Source of the DNA: Roseovarius azorensis
Lineage (GTDB): Bacteria > Pseudomonadota > Alphaproteobacteria > Rhodobacterales > Rhodobacteraceae
Assembly (NCBI RefSeq): GCF_900109455.1
Contig: NZ_FOAG01000001.1
Location: forward strand, 1-64,000
DNA length: 64,000 nt
Direction: 5' to 3'
Under the pieces are notes generated by a model, which worked only from the letters and a program-made list of their open reading frames with translations, did not search any database and was not told the DNA's origin. Shown here one piece after another: positions 46,030 through 54,075 of this stretch. The first letter of the stretch is position 1; the number at the start of each line of letters is the position of its first letter. The translations under genes and the position numbers were made by a program.

Positions 46030-47262
46030 TTATGCAGCTTCCGCGTCGCTTTTACCCAGTTCGTGCAGCGAGCTGGCCAGCTTTGCTATTTCCCGGCGCA
46101 GCGGATTCTTGGCCGCGGCCGAAGCCAGAGGCAAACCGTGATCCGAGCTCTGACCCACGGCGCGACCACCATCCGGCAGCAGCAGTTCGATGTTGATATC
46201 GAGGCTTTCGGCCATGCGTTTGACCCGGCTCTTGCCGTTGAGATCGGTGAATCCCGGAGCCCGGTTCAGGCAGAAACGCAGCTTTTCAATCGGTAGTTCC
46301 TCTGATGTGAGTGCGCGTTTGAGGCGCAGGGCATTCTGCGCCGAGCGCATGTCCAGCTCGAGCGTGGTGAAATAGATCTGCGCGCCATTGAGAACCGCCT
46401 CGGTCCACTGCACCAGCGTCGCGGGCATGTCGACGATCACATAATCAAAGTGCCGCCGCGCCAGATCCAGAACGCGCCGCACGTCGTCGGATGAGATCAG
46501 ATCGAGCGGGATGATATCGGGTGGGGCAGTCAGAACCCAGAGCTTGCCCTCAAAGGCCACCAGTGCCTGACGGAAGATATCGTCGTCCATGTGTTCCGTA
46601 TCGGACCACATGTCGAACACCACATCCCGGCGGGGCAGATCAAGGAAAGTCGAGACCGAGCCGAATTGCAGGCCGAAGTCCAGCAGGCAGACGCGTGGCG
46701 GATTGGCCTTTTCCACCGTCGCCAGTTCCCAGGCGAGATTGACCGCCAATGTAGTGGCGCCGGTGCCACCCGCGAGACCGTGAACAGCCAGAACCACCCC
46801 GTCACCCTTGGTGGGCTGGGTCAGCGCGGATGCGGATTCCGTGACCGCGACCGCCGGTTTCTTCAGCCGTTCGATGGCGGCCTGCAACTCTCCCTCCGGC
46901 AGGGGATAGGGCACGAATTCATCCGCACCCTGTCGCAATAGTTGATGCAGGGCTGCGGGGCTGACATCCTCGGCGATCAGGATGATCTTGATCTTCTTCT
47001 TGCTGGCCAGTGCGATGATCTCGCCGAGCATGACCAGATCGTCCTCATCGGTTTCGTCAATCGCCATGGCGACGAATTCAAGGGTCGCGGCTTCGGGCTG
47101 GTTGATAAAGGCCAGAGCCTCGGCAAAGCCGAGATCGCCCCAGGCCTCGCCAAGCACGGCTTCCATGTCCTCGATCAGCAGATCGAAATTCTGAACATCG
47201 CGACTGATCGTGCAGGCGATCAGCGGGCTGGGTTCAGGTTGTCTTGTCGCACTACTCATCAT
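46030..47262 (-). CDS. cpaE: CpaE/TadZ-type pilus localisation protein
   Basis: The 410-residue protein has an N-terminal receiver-like domain (about 10-140; VMLGEIIALASKKKIKIIL) and a C-terminal ParA/MinD-like domain (from about 155). Its P-loop reads GGTGATT, missing the catalytic and signature lysines of ParA proteins. The strand VCLLDFGLQFG and the switch VIVDMP are kept. TadZ/CpaE proteins position the pilus at a pole. It starts the downstream half of the Tad cluster after a terminator. Confidence 0.9.
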   Translation of the reverse strand: MMSSATRQPEPSPLIACTISRDVQNFDLLIEDMEAVLGEAWGDLGFAEALAFINQPEAATLEFVAMAIDETDEDDLVMLGEIIALASKKKIKIILIAEDVSPAALHQLLRQGADEFVPYPLPEGELQAAIERLKKPAVAVTESASALTQPTKGDGVVLAVHGLAGGTGATTLAVNLAWELATVEKANPPRVCLLDFGLQFGSVSTFLDLPRRDVVFDMWSDTEHMDDDIFRQALVAFEGKLWVLTAPPDIIPLDLISSDDVRRVLDLARRHFDYVIVDMPATLVQWTEAVLNGAQIYFTTLELDMRSAQNALRLKRALTSEELPIEKLRFCLNRAPGFTDLNGKSRVKRMAESLDINIELLLPDGGRAVGQSSDHGLPLASAAAKNPLRREIAKLASSLHELGKSDAEAA

Positions 47263-47437
47263 CTAATTGATCCTGTTCTTGCATCGCCTCGCAACTCTCG
47301 CCGGTATCCCGGCCTGACCGGGAATTTTCCGGCCCGACCGCCGGACGATCTCTGCGTGGGAAACGCTCAGCACCAAACGACAATCGCCGGAAATCTTGGC
47401 GACATTGGGGCCAAAAAATCGTAATTATGCGATCTCG

Positions 47438-47469
47438 AAAAACAAAAACCCGCCCAGTCAGGGCGGGTT
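47438..47469 (-). terminator. Rho-independent terminator after the OmpA-like gene
   Basis: A 9-bp stem (AACCCGCCC 47447-47455 with GGGCGGGTT 47461-47469) closes a 5-base loop. Read on the minus strand it is followed by TTTTTGTTTTT. It lies between the OmpA-like gene and cpaE. Confidence 0.9.
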
Positions 47470-47512
47470 GAGTCGCTACGGTACAGCCGGACGGGGCGAA
47501 CTAAGGCCCGTA

Positions 47513-48166
47513 TTACTCGGTGGTGGTTTCCGAGCCTTCCGTCACCATGATGAGAGTCGATGCCGGGACGGCGCTGGCGATATACTCGCGGTAGACGACC
47601 TCGGCATATTTGCCATCCATGATGATCGGATTGGATTTCACGAAACCCGACACCTCGGTCACGGTACGCCGGTTGCGGCGTTCGCGGCCCTGAGTCACGA
47701 CCAGCGGCTGTGTCTCGCCAAAGGAGGCCACCGCTTCGAGCCGCGAGCGGCTGATGCCCTGACTGGTAAGATAGGCCACGGCCGCCTGCGCGCGGCGCAG
47801 GCCGAGCGACTGGTTGTAGGCCTCCGAGCCGACCGCGTCGGTATGACCATAAACGCGGAATCGCACCTCGGGGAACTGCCGGATCCAGTGGGCCTGCTGG
47901 CGCAGCGTGGCCTGGGCCTCGGCGTCCAGAGCCGCCGAATCGAAGGCGAAGTTGATCGTGTTTGGCACTTCTTCGGCAAAGCGGTTCGAGAGGTTGATGA
48001 CGAAGTTGTCCTCACTGGTCATCGCCAGATGGTTGTTCATGTTCGCATCGCCGAAACTGCCATTATCGGTGAGCGACCCTGCCTCTGAATACGAACGGTA
48101 GACCTCGCCCTGATCCGCACAGGCAGACAGGGCGACAAGGCCGGTGATTGCAAGAATGTGTTTCAT
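47513..48166 (-). CDS. OmpA-family lipoprotein of the Tad locus
   Basis: Start taken at ATG 48166 after GAGAGGCTGGG, giving a lipobox signal (MKHILAITGLVALSAC). The C-terminal OmpA-like domain (about 90-185) has FRVYGHTDAVGSEAYNQSLG, with the Asp and Arg that bind peptidoglycan. Length is 217 residues. It sits 16 bases after the secretin gene, where CpaD/RcpB is found in other Tad loci. By inference it anchors the secretin to the wall. Confidence 0.9.
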   Translation of the reverse strand: MKHILAITGLVALSACADQGEVYRSYSEAGSLTDNGSFGDANMNNHLAMTSEDNFVINLSNRFAEEVPNTINFAFDSAALDAEAQATLRQQAHWIRQFPEVRFRVYGHTDAVGSEAYNQSLGLRRAQAAVAYLTSQGISRSRLEAVASFGETQPLVVTQGRERRNRRTVTEVSGFVKSNPIIMDGKYAEVVYREYIASAVPASTLIMVTEGSETTTE

Positions 48167-48182
48167 TGTCCCAGCCTCTCCA

Positions 48183-49592
48183 TCAATCCATGACATAGCC
48201 ATAGGATCCGGTGAAATCCTGCTTGGCCACTTCACCCACAGCCCCGCCTTGACGGGCACCCTTGGCGACGCGCCCGTTCAGGAAGAGATCCGCATCAGAA
48301 GGCAATCTCACACGATCCGTGGGCAATGCCAGCGCTTCGCCCCGCGTCGGTGTGACGAGATGAACCGAAACGATGATGACCAACTCGGTTTGTGCGCGCT
48401 GATAATCGGCGCTGCGAAAGAGCGCACCCAAAATCGGAATGTCACCCAGCCACGGCACTTGCGCGTTGTTGTCGCGGAAATCGTCCTGCAACAGGCCGGC
48501 AATGGCAAAGCTGTCCCCATCCCGCAGCGCCACCGTGGTGGACGTGTCGCGGCGGCGGAAAGCGGGCACTTGCAATCCGTTGGAAAGAAGCGCGTTTGCC
48601 GTGTCAATCGACGAGACGGCGGCAGCCATTTCAAGGTTGATGATGCCATCATCCACCACGCGCGGCACGAAATTCAGTTCAACCCCGAAAGGTTTGAATT
48701 CGATCGTCGTGGTGTCGTTATCTTGCGCCACCGGAATCGGGAATTCGCCACCGGCCAGAAACTTGGCCTCTTGCCCCGAAAGCGCGGTCAGGTTCGGCTC
48801 TGCCAGCGTGCGAACAACGCCTTTGGTTTCAAGCGCTTCGAGCAGGATACCCACCTCGACCGATCCGATGTCAAAGCCGAAGAAGGCGGTGCCTGCATTG
48901 TTGCCTGCTGACACAAGGTCGCCACCGCCGATTTGCCCGGTGTTGAGGTTGCTGCCGGCGATCCCGACACCTTCGCCGGAGATAGATGACAGTCCGTCAA
49001 TCGCAAGAGAGGTCGACAATGCCTTGGAGACGTTGCGCTGCATTTCGGCAAAGCGCACCTTGAGCATGACCTGCTGCTTGCCGGAGACAGACATCAGGTT
49101 CGATACCCGCTCTGGCGCGTAACGTTCAGCAAGATCGAGCGCGCGTTGCAGGCGTGCCATGCTCGACACCACGCCAGAGAGTACGATTCCGTCATTTGCG
49201 GTGCGCACCTCGATGGTCTCGCCAGGCAGTATCTGCTGGAGCCGCTCCTTGAATTCGGAGACATCGGCGCTGACATGCACGTCGATATTGGTGATCAACC
49301 GTCCGGTCCCGTCGAGCAGGGTGAGCGTCGTGCGCCCCGGGCTTTTCCCCAGAAGATAGATCGTGCGATCCGACAGGGTGGAAAAATCCGCGATCGTCGG
49401 ATTGGCCACGCTCAGTTCGGCGAAGGGCACATCGCTCTCAACCACAATTGCCCGGTTCATCGGGACATTCAGATTGCTTGAAGTGCCATTGCTGACCACC
49501 CGGACCGTTTCAGAATAAGCCGGGGGCGCAAATGGCCCGGAAAAAAGAGCGAACCCGACGAGAGCTGCCCATACGTAGGAACTAATTTTCAT
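48183..49592 (-). CDS. cpaC: CpaC/RcpA, outer-membrane secretin of the Tad pilus
   Basis: ATG 49592 is taken as start, giving a signal peptide (cleavage after PPAYS, about 27). The 469-residue protein has the pilus/MSHA-type N-terminal domain (VPFAELSVANPTIADFSTL), a BON-like segment and the secretin core. The core ends at VPWLGDIPILGALFRS, a hallmark block. It forms the outer-membrane ring through which the Flp pilus passes. Separated from cpaB by a terminator. Confidence 0.95.
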   Translation of the reverse strand: MKISSYVWAALVGFALFSGPFAPPAYSETVRVVSNGTSSNLNVPMNRAIVVESDVPFAELSVANPTIADFSTLSDRTIYLLGKSPGRTTLTLLDGTGRLITNIDVHVSADVSEFKERLQQILPGETIEVRTANDGIVLSGVVSSMARLQRALDLAERYAPERVSNLMSVSGKQQVMLKVRFAEMQRNVSKALSTSLAIDGLSSISGEGVGIAGSNLNTGQIGGGDLVSAGNNAGTAFFGFDIGSVEVGILLEALETKGVVRTLAEPNLTALSGQEAKFLAGGEFPIPVAQDNDTTTIEFKPFGVELNFVPRVVDDGIINLEMAAAVSSIDTANALLSNGLQVPAFRRRDTSTTVALRDGDSFAIAGLLQDDFRDNNAQVPWLGDIPILGALFRSADYQRAQTELVIIVSVHLVTPTRGEALALPTDRVRLPSDADLFLNGRVAKGARQGGAVGEVAKQDFTGSYGYVMD

Positions 49593-49740
49593 GTGACCTG
49601 CCTTTCCGATCACGCCTCTTTTTATCGGGTTTTTACGCCCGGATTTGACCAAACTGTGCGGCAGTTCGTATTTTTTTTCAAGAATCAATGCAAAATCGCG
49701 CGTTTTTCTATTTTTTGTGGCCAAATGGCAGCGCCAACAG

Positions 49741-49766
49741 AAAAGGGGTGCCCGCGCGGGCACCCC
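49741..49766 (-). terminator. Terminator or attenuator between cpaB and cpaC
   Basis: A perfect palindrome of 22 bases (GGGGTGCCCG / CGGGCACCCC around CG, 49745-49766) is followed on the minus strand by TTTT. It lies 23 bases after the cpaB stop and about 150 bases before the cpaC start. Confidence 0.8.
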
Positions 49767-49788
49767 AATCCGTTGTATCAGGCTGTGT

Positions 49789-50658
49789 TCAGTTCGTGCA
49801 GGGGATCGGTGTCACGATCACCTCTGCGCCGCGGCGCGTGCGGATCGTGCAGGTCTCGGGTGTCGGCGCCTGTTCGATCACTGTATTGGCGGCGATACCC
49901 AGGAGGCGGTGCTGATCAATCTCGATTTCCTCCGAGACTGAATCGTCCATCGCTCCGACGAGGGACAGCGACAGCCGCCCGGTGGATTGTGCCTGGGCCA
50001 GCGCAGCAACCTGTTGCGGGGATGCTGCGACTGTCACGGTGCGGGCGATTACCGCTTCGGCCATTTCAGTGTTTGCCACCTGGTCAATGGCGATGAGTCT
50101 CACGCCCGTATCAATCAGCTTGGTGACCTCGCCTGTGGAGTTGCCTTCGGTGCGCAGGTTGTTTCCACCGACGCTGCCGGTCCAGTAGACATCGACCCGA
50201 TCACCGGGACGCAGGAAACCTGACACGCCGCTGGTGACGTCCACCTTGATCGCAAAGGCGCGCTCGCCGCGCTTGAGTTGTGAGGTGATTCCGGCTTCTT
50301 CGCCCGGTTCTGTCACCTTGACGGCAAGAATGGCCTCGTTCGTTTCAATCCCGCGCAGCACGGTGCGCGGCACTGCCTCGCCTTTGGAAAAAAGTTGCTC
50401 ACTCTTGGTGAATACGCCCTCGGGCAGCGAATCCTTCGGGAAGGCGGTGAGGCGGACAGCCTCCGGACCGAGAGGTTCCCCGTATTTCAACGCTCGTGTC
50501 GCAACATAGATATCGACCGTTTCGATATTGGGCGCGCGTTGCTTGCGCTCTTCCTCAAGCTGGGCCTGATAACCTTCGATGTAGGATTTGGCCATGTATA
50601 CGGCAAATCCGGCAAGGCCGAGACCGAACATGAGAACCAGTCCAAAAACAACACGCAT
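49789..50658 (-). CDS. cpaB: CpaB/RcpC, Flp pilus assembly protein
   Basis: The 289-residue protein has an N-terminal membrane anchor (about 4-25) and a periplasmic SAF domain (VYVATRALKYGEPLGPEAVR-like block, about 50-115). A C-terminal Flp-assembly domain with GDRVDVYWTG follows. CpaB acts with the secretin in the periplasm. It is transcribed after the two pilin genes and followed by a terminator. Confidence 0.93.
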   Translation of the reverse strand: MRVVFGLVLMFGLGLAGFAVYMAKSYIEGYQAQLEEERKQRAPNIETVDIYVATRALKYGEPLGPEAVRLTAFPKDSLPEGVFTKSEQLFSKGEAVPRTVLRGIETNEAILAVKVTEPGEEAGITSQLKRGERAFAIKVDVTSGVSGFLRPGDRVDVYWTGSVGGNNLRTEGNSTGEVTKLIDTGVRLIAIDQVANTEMAEAVIARTVTVAASPQQVAALAQAQSTGRLSLSLVGAMDDSVSEEIEIDQHRLLGIAANTVIEQAPTPETCTIRTRRGAEVIVTPIPCTN

Positions 50659-50830
50659 GGCTTACCCTTTCAAGATGTTCCTGCGGGTGCGCCGCCAAGC
50701 GACACCCCCCGTGTTCCAGAGCCGTATTGCACGGGATTATGGCGAAAGAATGGATCGATACGGACGGATTTAGGATACTGAATTCGCGCGTTTGCAACTG
50801 ATCCGCACAACGGAAAAAGTGATACGCACA

Positions 50831-50856
50831 ACGAAAAGAGCCGGCCCAAAGGGCCG
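50831..50856 (-). terminator. Terminator after the second Flp pilin gene
   Basis: CGGCCC (50842-50847) pairs with GGGCCG (50851-50856) around AAA. On the minus strand it is followed by GCTCTTTTCGTT. It lies about 50 bases after the pilin stop at 50909 and before cpaB. Confidence 0.7.
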
Positions 50857-50908
50857 AACACGCCGACCGGGTGACCGGCATCTGTCTGGCGCAGAGCCAG
50901 AGAGGCGA

Positions 50909-51094
50909 TCAGAACAGATCCATTACGCCTTCGATGGCGTTGGCAAGACCGCTCACATCACCCAGAATGACGTTCACGGCTCCGATCGCCAAGGCGACTA
51001 CTGCGGCGCTCAGGACTACCCAGTCCACGGTGACGGCACCGGAATTTCCCCTGGTAAACCGTTCAATCCGGTATTTCAGAATAGAGTTAATCAT
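50909..51094 (-). CDS. Flp-type type IVb pilin, second copy
   Basis: The 61-residue prepilin has a basic leader ending at Gly19, then the hydrophobic core AVTVDWVVLSAAVVALAIGA. The cut G/A fits CpaA. Position +5 is Asp and +6 is Trp instead of the usual Glu-Tyr of Flp pilins. The C-terminus (SGLANAIEGVMDLF) differs from the first copy, so the two may form different pili or major and minor subunits. Confidence 0.92.
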   Translation of the reverse strand: MINSILKYRIERFTRGNSGAVTVDWVVLSAAVVALAIGAVNVILGDVSGLANAIEGVMDLF

Positions 51095-51173
51095 CTTCTC
51101 GGCCTCGCTATAACGTCGCTGTCTCCGGGTGGCCAGTTACGGTATCAGGAAACCCGATGCTTTTTCGTACAGT

Positions 51174-51203
51174 TTGGCCGCAGACCAATAGATCCGCGGC
51201 CAA
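51174..51203 (-). other. Inverted repeat between the two pilin genes
   Basis: TTGGCCGC (51174-51181) and GCGGCCAA (51196-51203) form an 8-bp stem with a 14-base loop, 28 bases after the first pilin stop. There is no T-run, so it is more likely an mRNA-stabilising hairpin or weak attenuator than a full terminator. Confidence 0.4.
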
Positions 51204-51231
51204 CCGTAGTCATCATTGCAAGAGCGAGACC

Positions 51232-51417
51232 TTACGGAGTGGTCGTGGGCGTTGCTTCAACAGCAGTCGCGATGTTTCCGGCGACGGTGTTGATGCTGCC
51301 GCCGACGGTTGCCACGGCGGCAACACCCAGGGCCACGACGGCTGCGGTCAGAACGACCCAGTCAACCGTTACGGCGCCGTCTTCATCTTTCATGAAGTTC
51401 TTGAAAAACTTGATCAT
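51232..51417 (-). CDS. flp: Flp-type type IVb pilin, first copy
   Basis: The 61-residue prepilin has leader MIKFFKNFMKDEDG, cleaved after Gly14 by CpaA. The core helix is AVTVDWVVLTAAVVALGVAA. Asp at +5 and Trp at +6 replace Glu-Tyr. It has a Thr-rich tail (ATPTTTP). It is the first gene of the Tad cluster and probably the major pilin. Confidence 0.93.
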   Translation of the reverse strand: MIKFFKNFMKDEDGAVTVDWVVLTAAVVALGVAAVATVGGSINTVAGNIATAVEATPTTTP

Positions 51418-51765
51418 TATTTGGTCCCTCCAAAGGATCAGTTACGCAGTTGTACATCCACTCTGGTTTGAGACCCGTTCATTTTTAATGGCCCGCTGCC
51501 GTCGTGATGTAAACTGATAAAGCCAGCGAAATCGGGCGGGATTTGGGCGGCATTAAAGCCTTTTTTGTGAAGTTTAAGATTTAACCAAGATATTGCATAA
51601 GATATTGATAAAAAACAAAACAAAGACAGTTGAGTGTCAAAATACATCGATCTCGAAGAGTAATTCCTGCATCCGCGATGTCCGCCACGTTGCCCGATCA
51701 AACACAATGCTGGTGTGATGCGTCGATTTTTGCGATACTCACATAAATCAATCAGAGGCAGAGCA
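51418..51765. promoter_or_regulatory. Divergent control region of the pilin genes and the transglycosylase
   Basis: About 350 bases with a distinctly AT-rich centre (51549-51640, with runs such as CCTTTTTTGTG and GATAAAAAACAAAAC) lie between the first pilin gene and the lytic transglycosylase gene. Promoters for both must lie here. TTAA elements occur, but not with the 7-base spacing of a full CtrA site. Confidence 0.5.
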
Positions 51766-52593
51766 GTGCCTGCTATCAAGGTATTCATATTTCTGGTATC
51801 GACTGTGATCCTGTTGGGATCCGGCCCCGCGTTGGCCGGGGATCCGCCGCCTTTTCCGGAGTTCACGTTCAAACGGGAGAAGCCGCCCGCGCCCGACACG
51901 CGCAAGCGCATCACGGTACAGATCGAGGCCAAGGCCCCGCCCGCGCCCGCCAAGACCCCCAAGGCACCCGAGGAGCCGCTGCCGGACGGCGCCCGGATAT
52001 CCGGCTATGACTGGTTCTGGCAGCGGGTCCCGGCCGACCTGGCCAGTTCCAGCGCGGATCGTCTGAGATCTGCGATGGATCATCTTGCCAATCCACCAGC
52101 CGGGCAGGTGGTCGGCGCACCCCGGCTGCAGACGCTGCAGCAGATCGCGCGCTCGGAAGGTCGCCATATCCTGCGCGAGACCATAGGCACGCCGGTGTCG
52201 CCAGCCCTCGTGCTGGCGATGATCGCGATCGAATCCTCGGGGCGTTCCGATGCGCTGAGCCCGGCGGGTGCACAGGGGCTGATGCAGCTCATGCCCGGCA
52301 CGGCCAAGCGGTTCGGTGTGCGCGACGTGCTGGCCCCCGACCAGAACATCAGGGGCGGGGTGGCCTATCTGAACTGGCTGATCGAGGAATTCGGTGGCGA
52401 TGTCGTGCTGGCGCTCGCGGGCTATAATGCGGGTGAGAACGCAGTCAGACGGCACAATGGCGTGCCACCCTATGCCGAGACGCGCGATTACATCCCCAAG
52501 GTGCTGGCCGCGTTCGAGGTCGCGCGCGGTCTGTGCAAGACACGGCCCGAACTCATCACTGACGCCTGCGCGCTCAATCTCGCGATGAAATGA
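51766..52593 (+). CDS. Lytic transglycosylase (SLT domain)
   Basis: GTG 51766 is taken as start because GAGG lies upstream and a signal peptide then fits (cleavage after PALA, about 24); the frame stays open to 51715. A Pro-rich segment (28-75) precedes the SLT domain with catalytic Glu156 (AMIAIESSGRSDALSPAG) and GLMQLMPGTAKRFGV. It cuts glycan strands of peptidoglycan in the periplasm. Divergent from the Tad genes, it may open the wall for the pilus, but that is inference. Confidence 0.9.
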   Translation: MPAIKVFIFLVSTVILLGSGPALAGDPPPFPEFTFKREKPPAPDTRKRITVQIEAKAPPAPAKTPKAPEEPLPDGARISGYDWFWQRVPADLASSSADRLRSAMDHLANPPAGQVVGAPRLQTLQQIARSEGRHILRETIGTPVSPALVLAMIAIESSGRSDALSPAGAQGLMQLMPGTAKRFGVRDVLAPDQNIRGGVAYLNWLIEEFGGDVVLALAGYNAGENAVRRHNGVPPYAETRDYIPKVLAAFEVARGLCKTRPELITDACALNLAMK

Positions 52594-52595
52594 AC

Positions 52596-52620
52596 GCCCG
52601 GTCGCGCGGAGCGACCGGGC
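52596..52620. terminator. Hairpin between convergent genes
   Basis: A perfect 10-bp stem GCCCGGTCGC (52596-52605) with GCGACCGGGC (52611-52620) around GCGGA sits between the lytic transglycosylase stop and the scoB stop. It has no clear T-run on either side; it probably acts as a two-way terminator. Confidence 0.65.
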
Positions 52621-52627
52621 GGGCATA

Positions 52628-53260
52628 TCAGTTGACGATGGTCGCCTCGGTCGCGGCGCGCAATTCCTCTTCGGTCACGCCGTCGGCGGTCTCGAGGATT
52701 TTCAGGCCGCCCTCGACCACGTCGAACACGCCAAGGTTGGTGATGATCCGGTTGACGACGCCGGTGCCCGTGAGGGGCAGGGTGCATGCCTTGAGCACCT
52801 TTGATTCACCATGTTTGTTGGTGTGGTCCATCACCACCACCACGCGACCGACGCCGGCGACGAGATCCATCGCGCCGCCCATTCCCTTGACCAGCTTGCC
52901 GGGGATCATCCAGTTGGCCAGATCGCCGTTTTCGGCCACTTCCATCGCGCCCAGGATCGCCATGGCGATCTTGCCGCCCCGGATCATGCCAAAGGAGGTC
53001 GCACTGTCAAAATAGCTGGTATGCGGCAATTCGGTGATCGTCTGCTTGCCGGCGTTGATCAGATCGGGGTCGACCGCGTTGTCGGTCGGAAAGGGCCCCA
53101 TGCCCAGCATGCCGTTTTCTGATTGCAGCGTGACCTGCACGCCCTCGGGGATATAGTTGCTGACCAGCGTCGGTATGCCGATGCCGAGGTTCACATACAT
53201 CCCGTCCTCGAGTTCCTGCGCCGCGCGTGCGGCCATCTGATTGCGGTCCCAAGCCATCAT
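52628..53260 (-). CDS. scoB: 3-oxoacid CoA-transferase subunit B
   Basis: The 210-residue class I CoA-transferase beta subunit has the catalytic Glu48 in the SENG motif, with [11 protein letters not shown] before it and GMGGAMDLV near residue 140. With subunit A it moves CoA from succinyl-CoA to acetoacetate or a similar 3-oxoacid. Its ATG overlaps the subunit A stop by four bases. It is the second gene of a two-gene operon. Confidence 0.95.
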   Translation of the reverse strand: MMAWDRNQMAARAAQELEDGMYVNLGIGIPTLVSNYIPEGVQVTLQSENGMLGMGPFPTDNAVDPDLINAGKQTITELPHTSYFDSATSFGMIRGGKIAMAILGAMEVAENGDLANWMIPGKLVKGMGGAMDLVAGVGRVVVVMDHTNKHGESKVLKACTLPLTGTGVVNRIITNLGVFDVVEGGLKILETADGVTEEELRAATEATIVN

Positions 53261-53952
53261 GCAGCCCTCACAGTGCGTTGTTCGATCCGTTTCTCATGCT
53301 CGCCCTGAATGAGGCGATGCACATAGATGCCCGGCAGGTGGATGTTGTCCGGGTCCAGTTGGCCGGGTTCGACGATCTCTTCGACCTCCATCACGCAGAT
53401 CTTGCCGCACATCGCGGCGGGCGGGTTGAAATTCCGCGCCGTCTTGCGGAAGATCGCGTTGCCGGTAGTGTCGGCTTTCCATGCCTTGACAATGCTCAGA
53501 TCCGCGAAGATCCCGCGTTCCAGAATATAGGTCTGACCGTCGAAATCCTTGTGCTCCTTGCCCTCGGCCACCTGCGTGCCGACGCCGGTTTTCGTGTAAA
53601 AGCCCGGTATGCCCGCACCGCCTGCGCGCATCCGCTCGGCCAGCGTGCCCTGAGGGTTGAATTCCAGTTCCAGCTCGCCGCTCAGATATTGCCGCATGAA
53701 TTCGGCGTTCTCGCCCACGTAAGAGCTGAGCATCTTTCTGACCTGTCGGGTCTGCAACAGGATGCCGATGCCGAAATCGTCCACGCCCGCGTTGTTGGAG
53801 GCAAATGTCAGGTTCCTGGTGCCCGCCTCCTTGATCGCCTGCAACAGCAGTTCGGGAATGCCGCAGAGACCAAAGCCCCCCGCCGCGATCGTCATCCCGT
53901 CAAACAGCAGCCCGTCCAACGCCTCGGCGGCCGAGCCATAGACCTTTTTCAT
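53257..53952 (-). CDS. scoA: 3-oxoacid CoA-transferase subunit A
   Basis: The 231-residue alpha subunit has the CoA-binding loop [12 protein letters not shown] (about 26-37) and [12 protein letters not shown]. It forms a heterotetramer with ScoB in the cytoplasm. It lies upstream of scoB, and the two frames overlap by four bases. No ketone-body pathway genes (such as a hydroxybutyrate dehydrogenase) accompany it here. Confidence 0.95.
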   Translation of the reverse strand: MKKVYGSAAEALDGLLFDGMTIAAGGFGLCGIPELLLQAIKEAGTRNLTFASNNAGVDDFGIGILLQTRQVRKMLSSYVGENAEFMRQYLSGELELEFNPQGTLAERMRAGGAGIPGFYTKTGVGTQVAEGKEHKDFDGQTYILERGIFADLSIVKAWKADTTGNAIFRKTARNFNPPAAMCGKICVMEVEEIVEPGQLDPDNIHLPGIYVHRLIQGEHEKRIEQRTVRAA

Positions 53953-54075
53953 AGCAAAACTCCTCCTGAAGTCTGTCTGTCCCGATATGCGGTGGAATGG
54001 GGCGCCAAGTCAACGCGCGCCCCTGTGGATCACAGCGAATTAGGGATTTCTACGTAGGCGGCGAGCGGGCAGCGG

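Noticed and set aside
51549..51600. Possible CtrA binding site in front of the pilin genes
   Set aside because: TTAA elements are present but spaced 3 and 17 bases apart, not the required 7.
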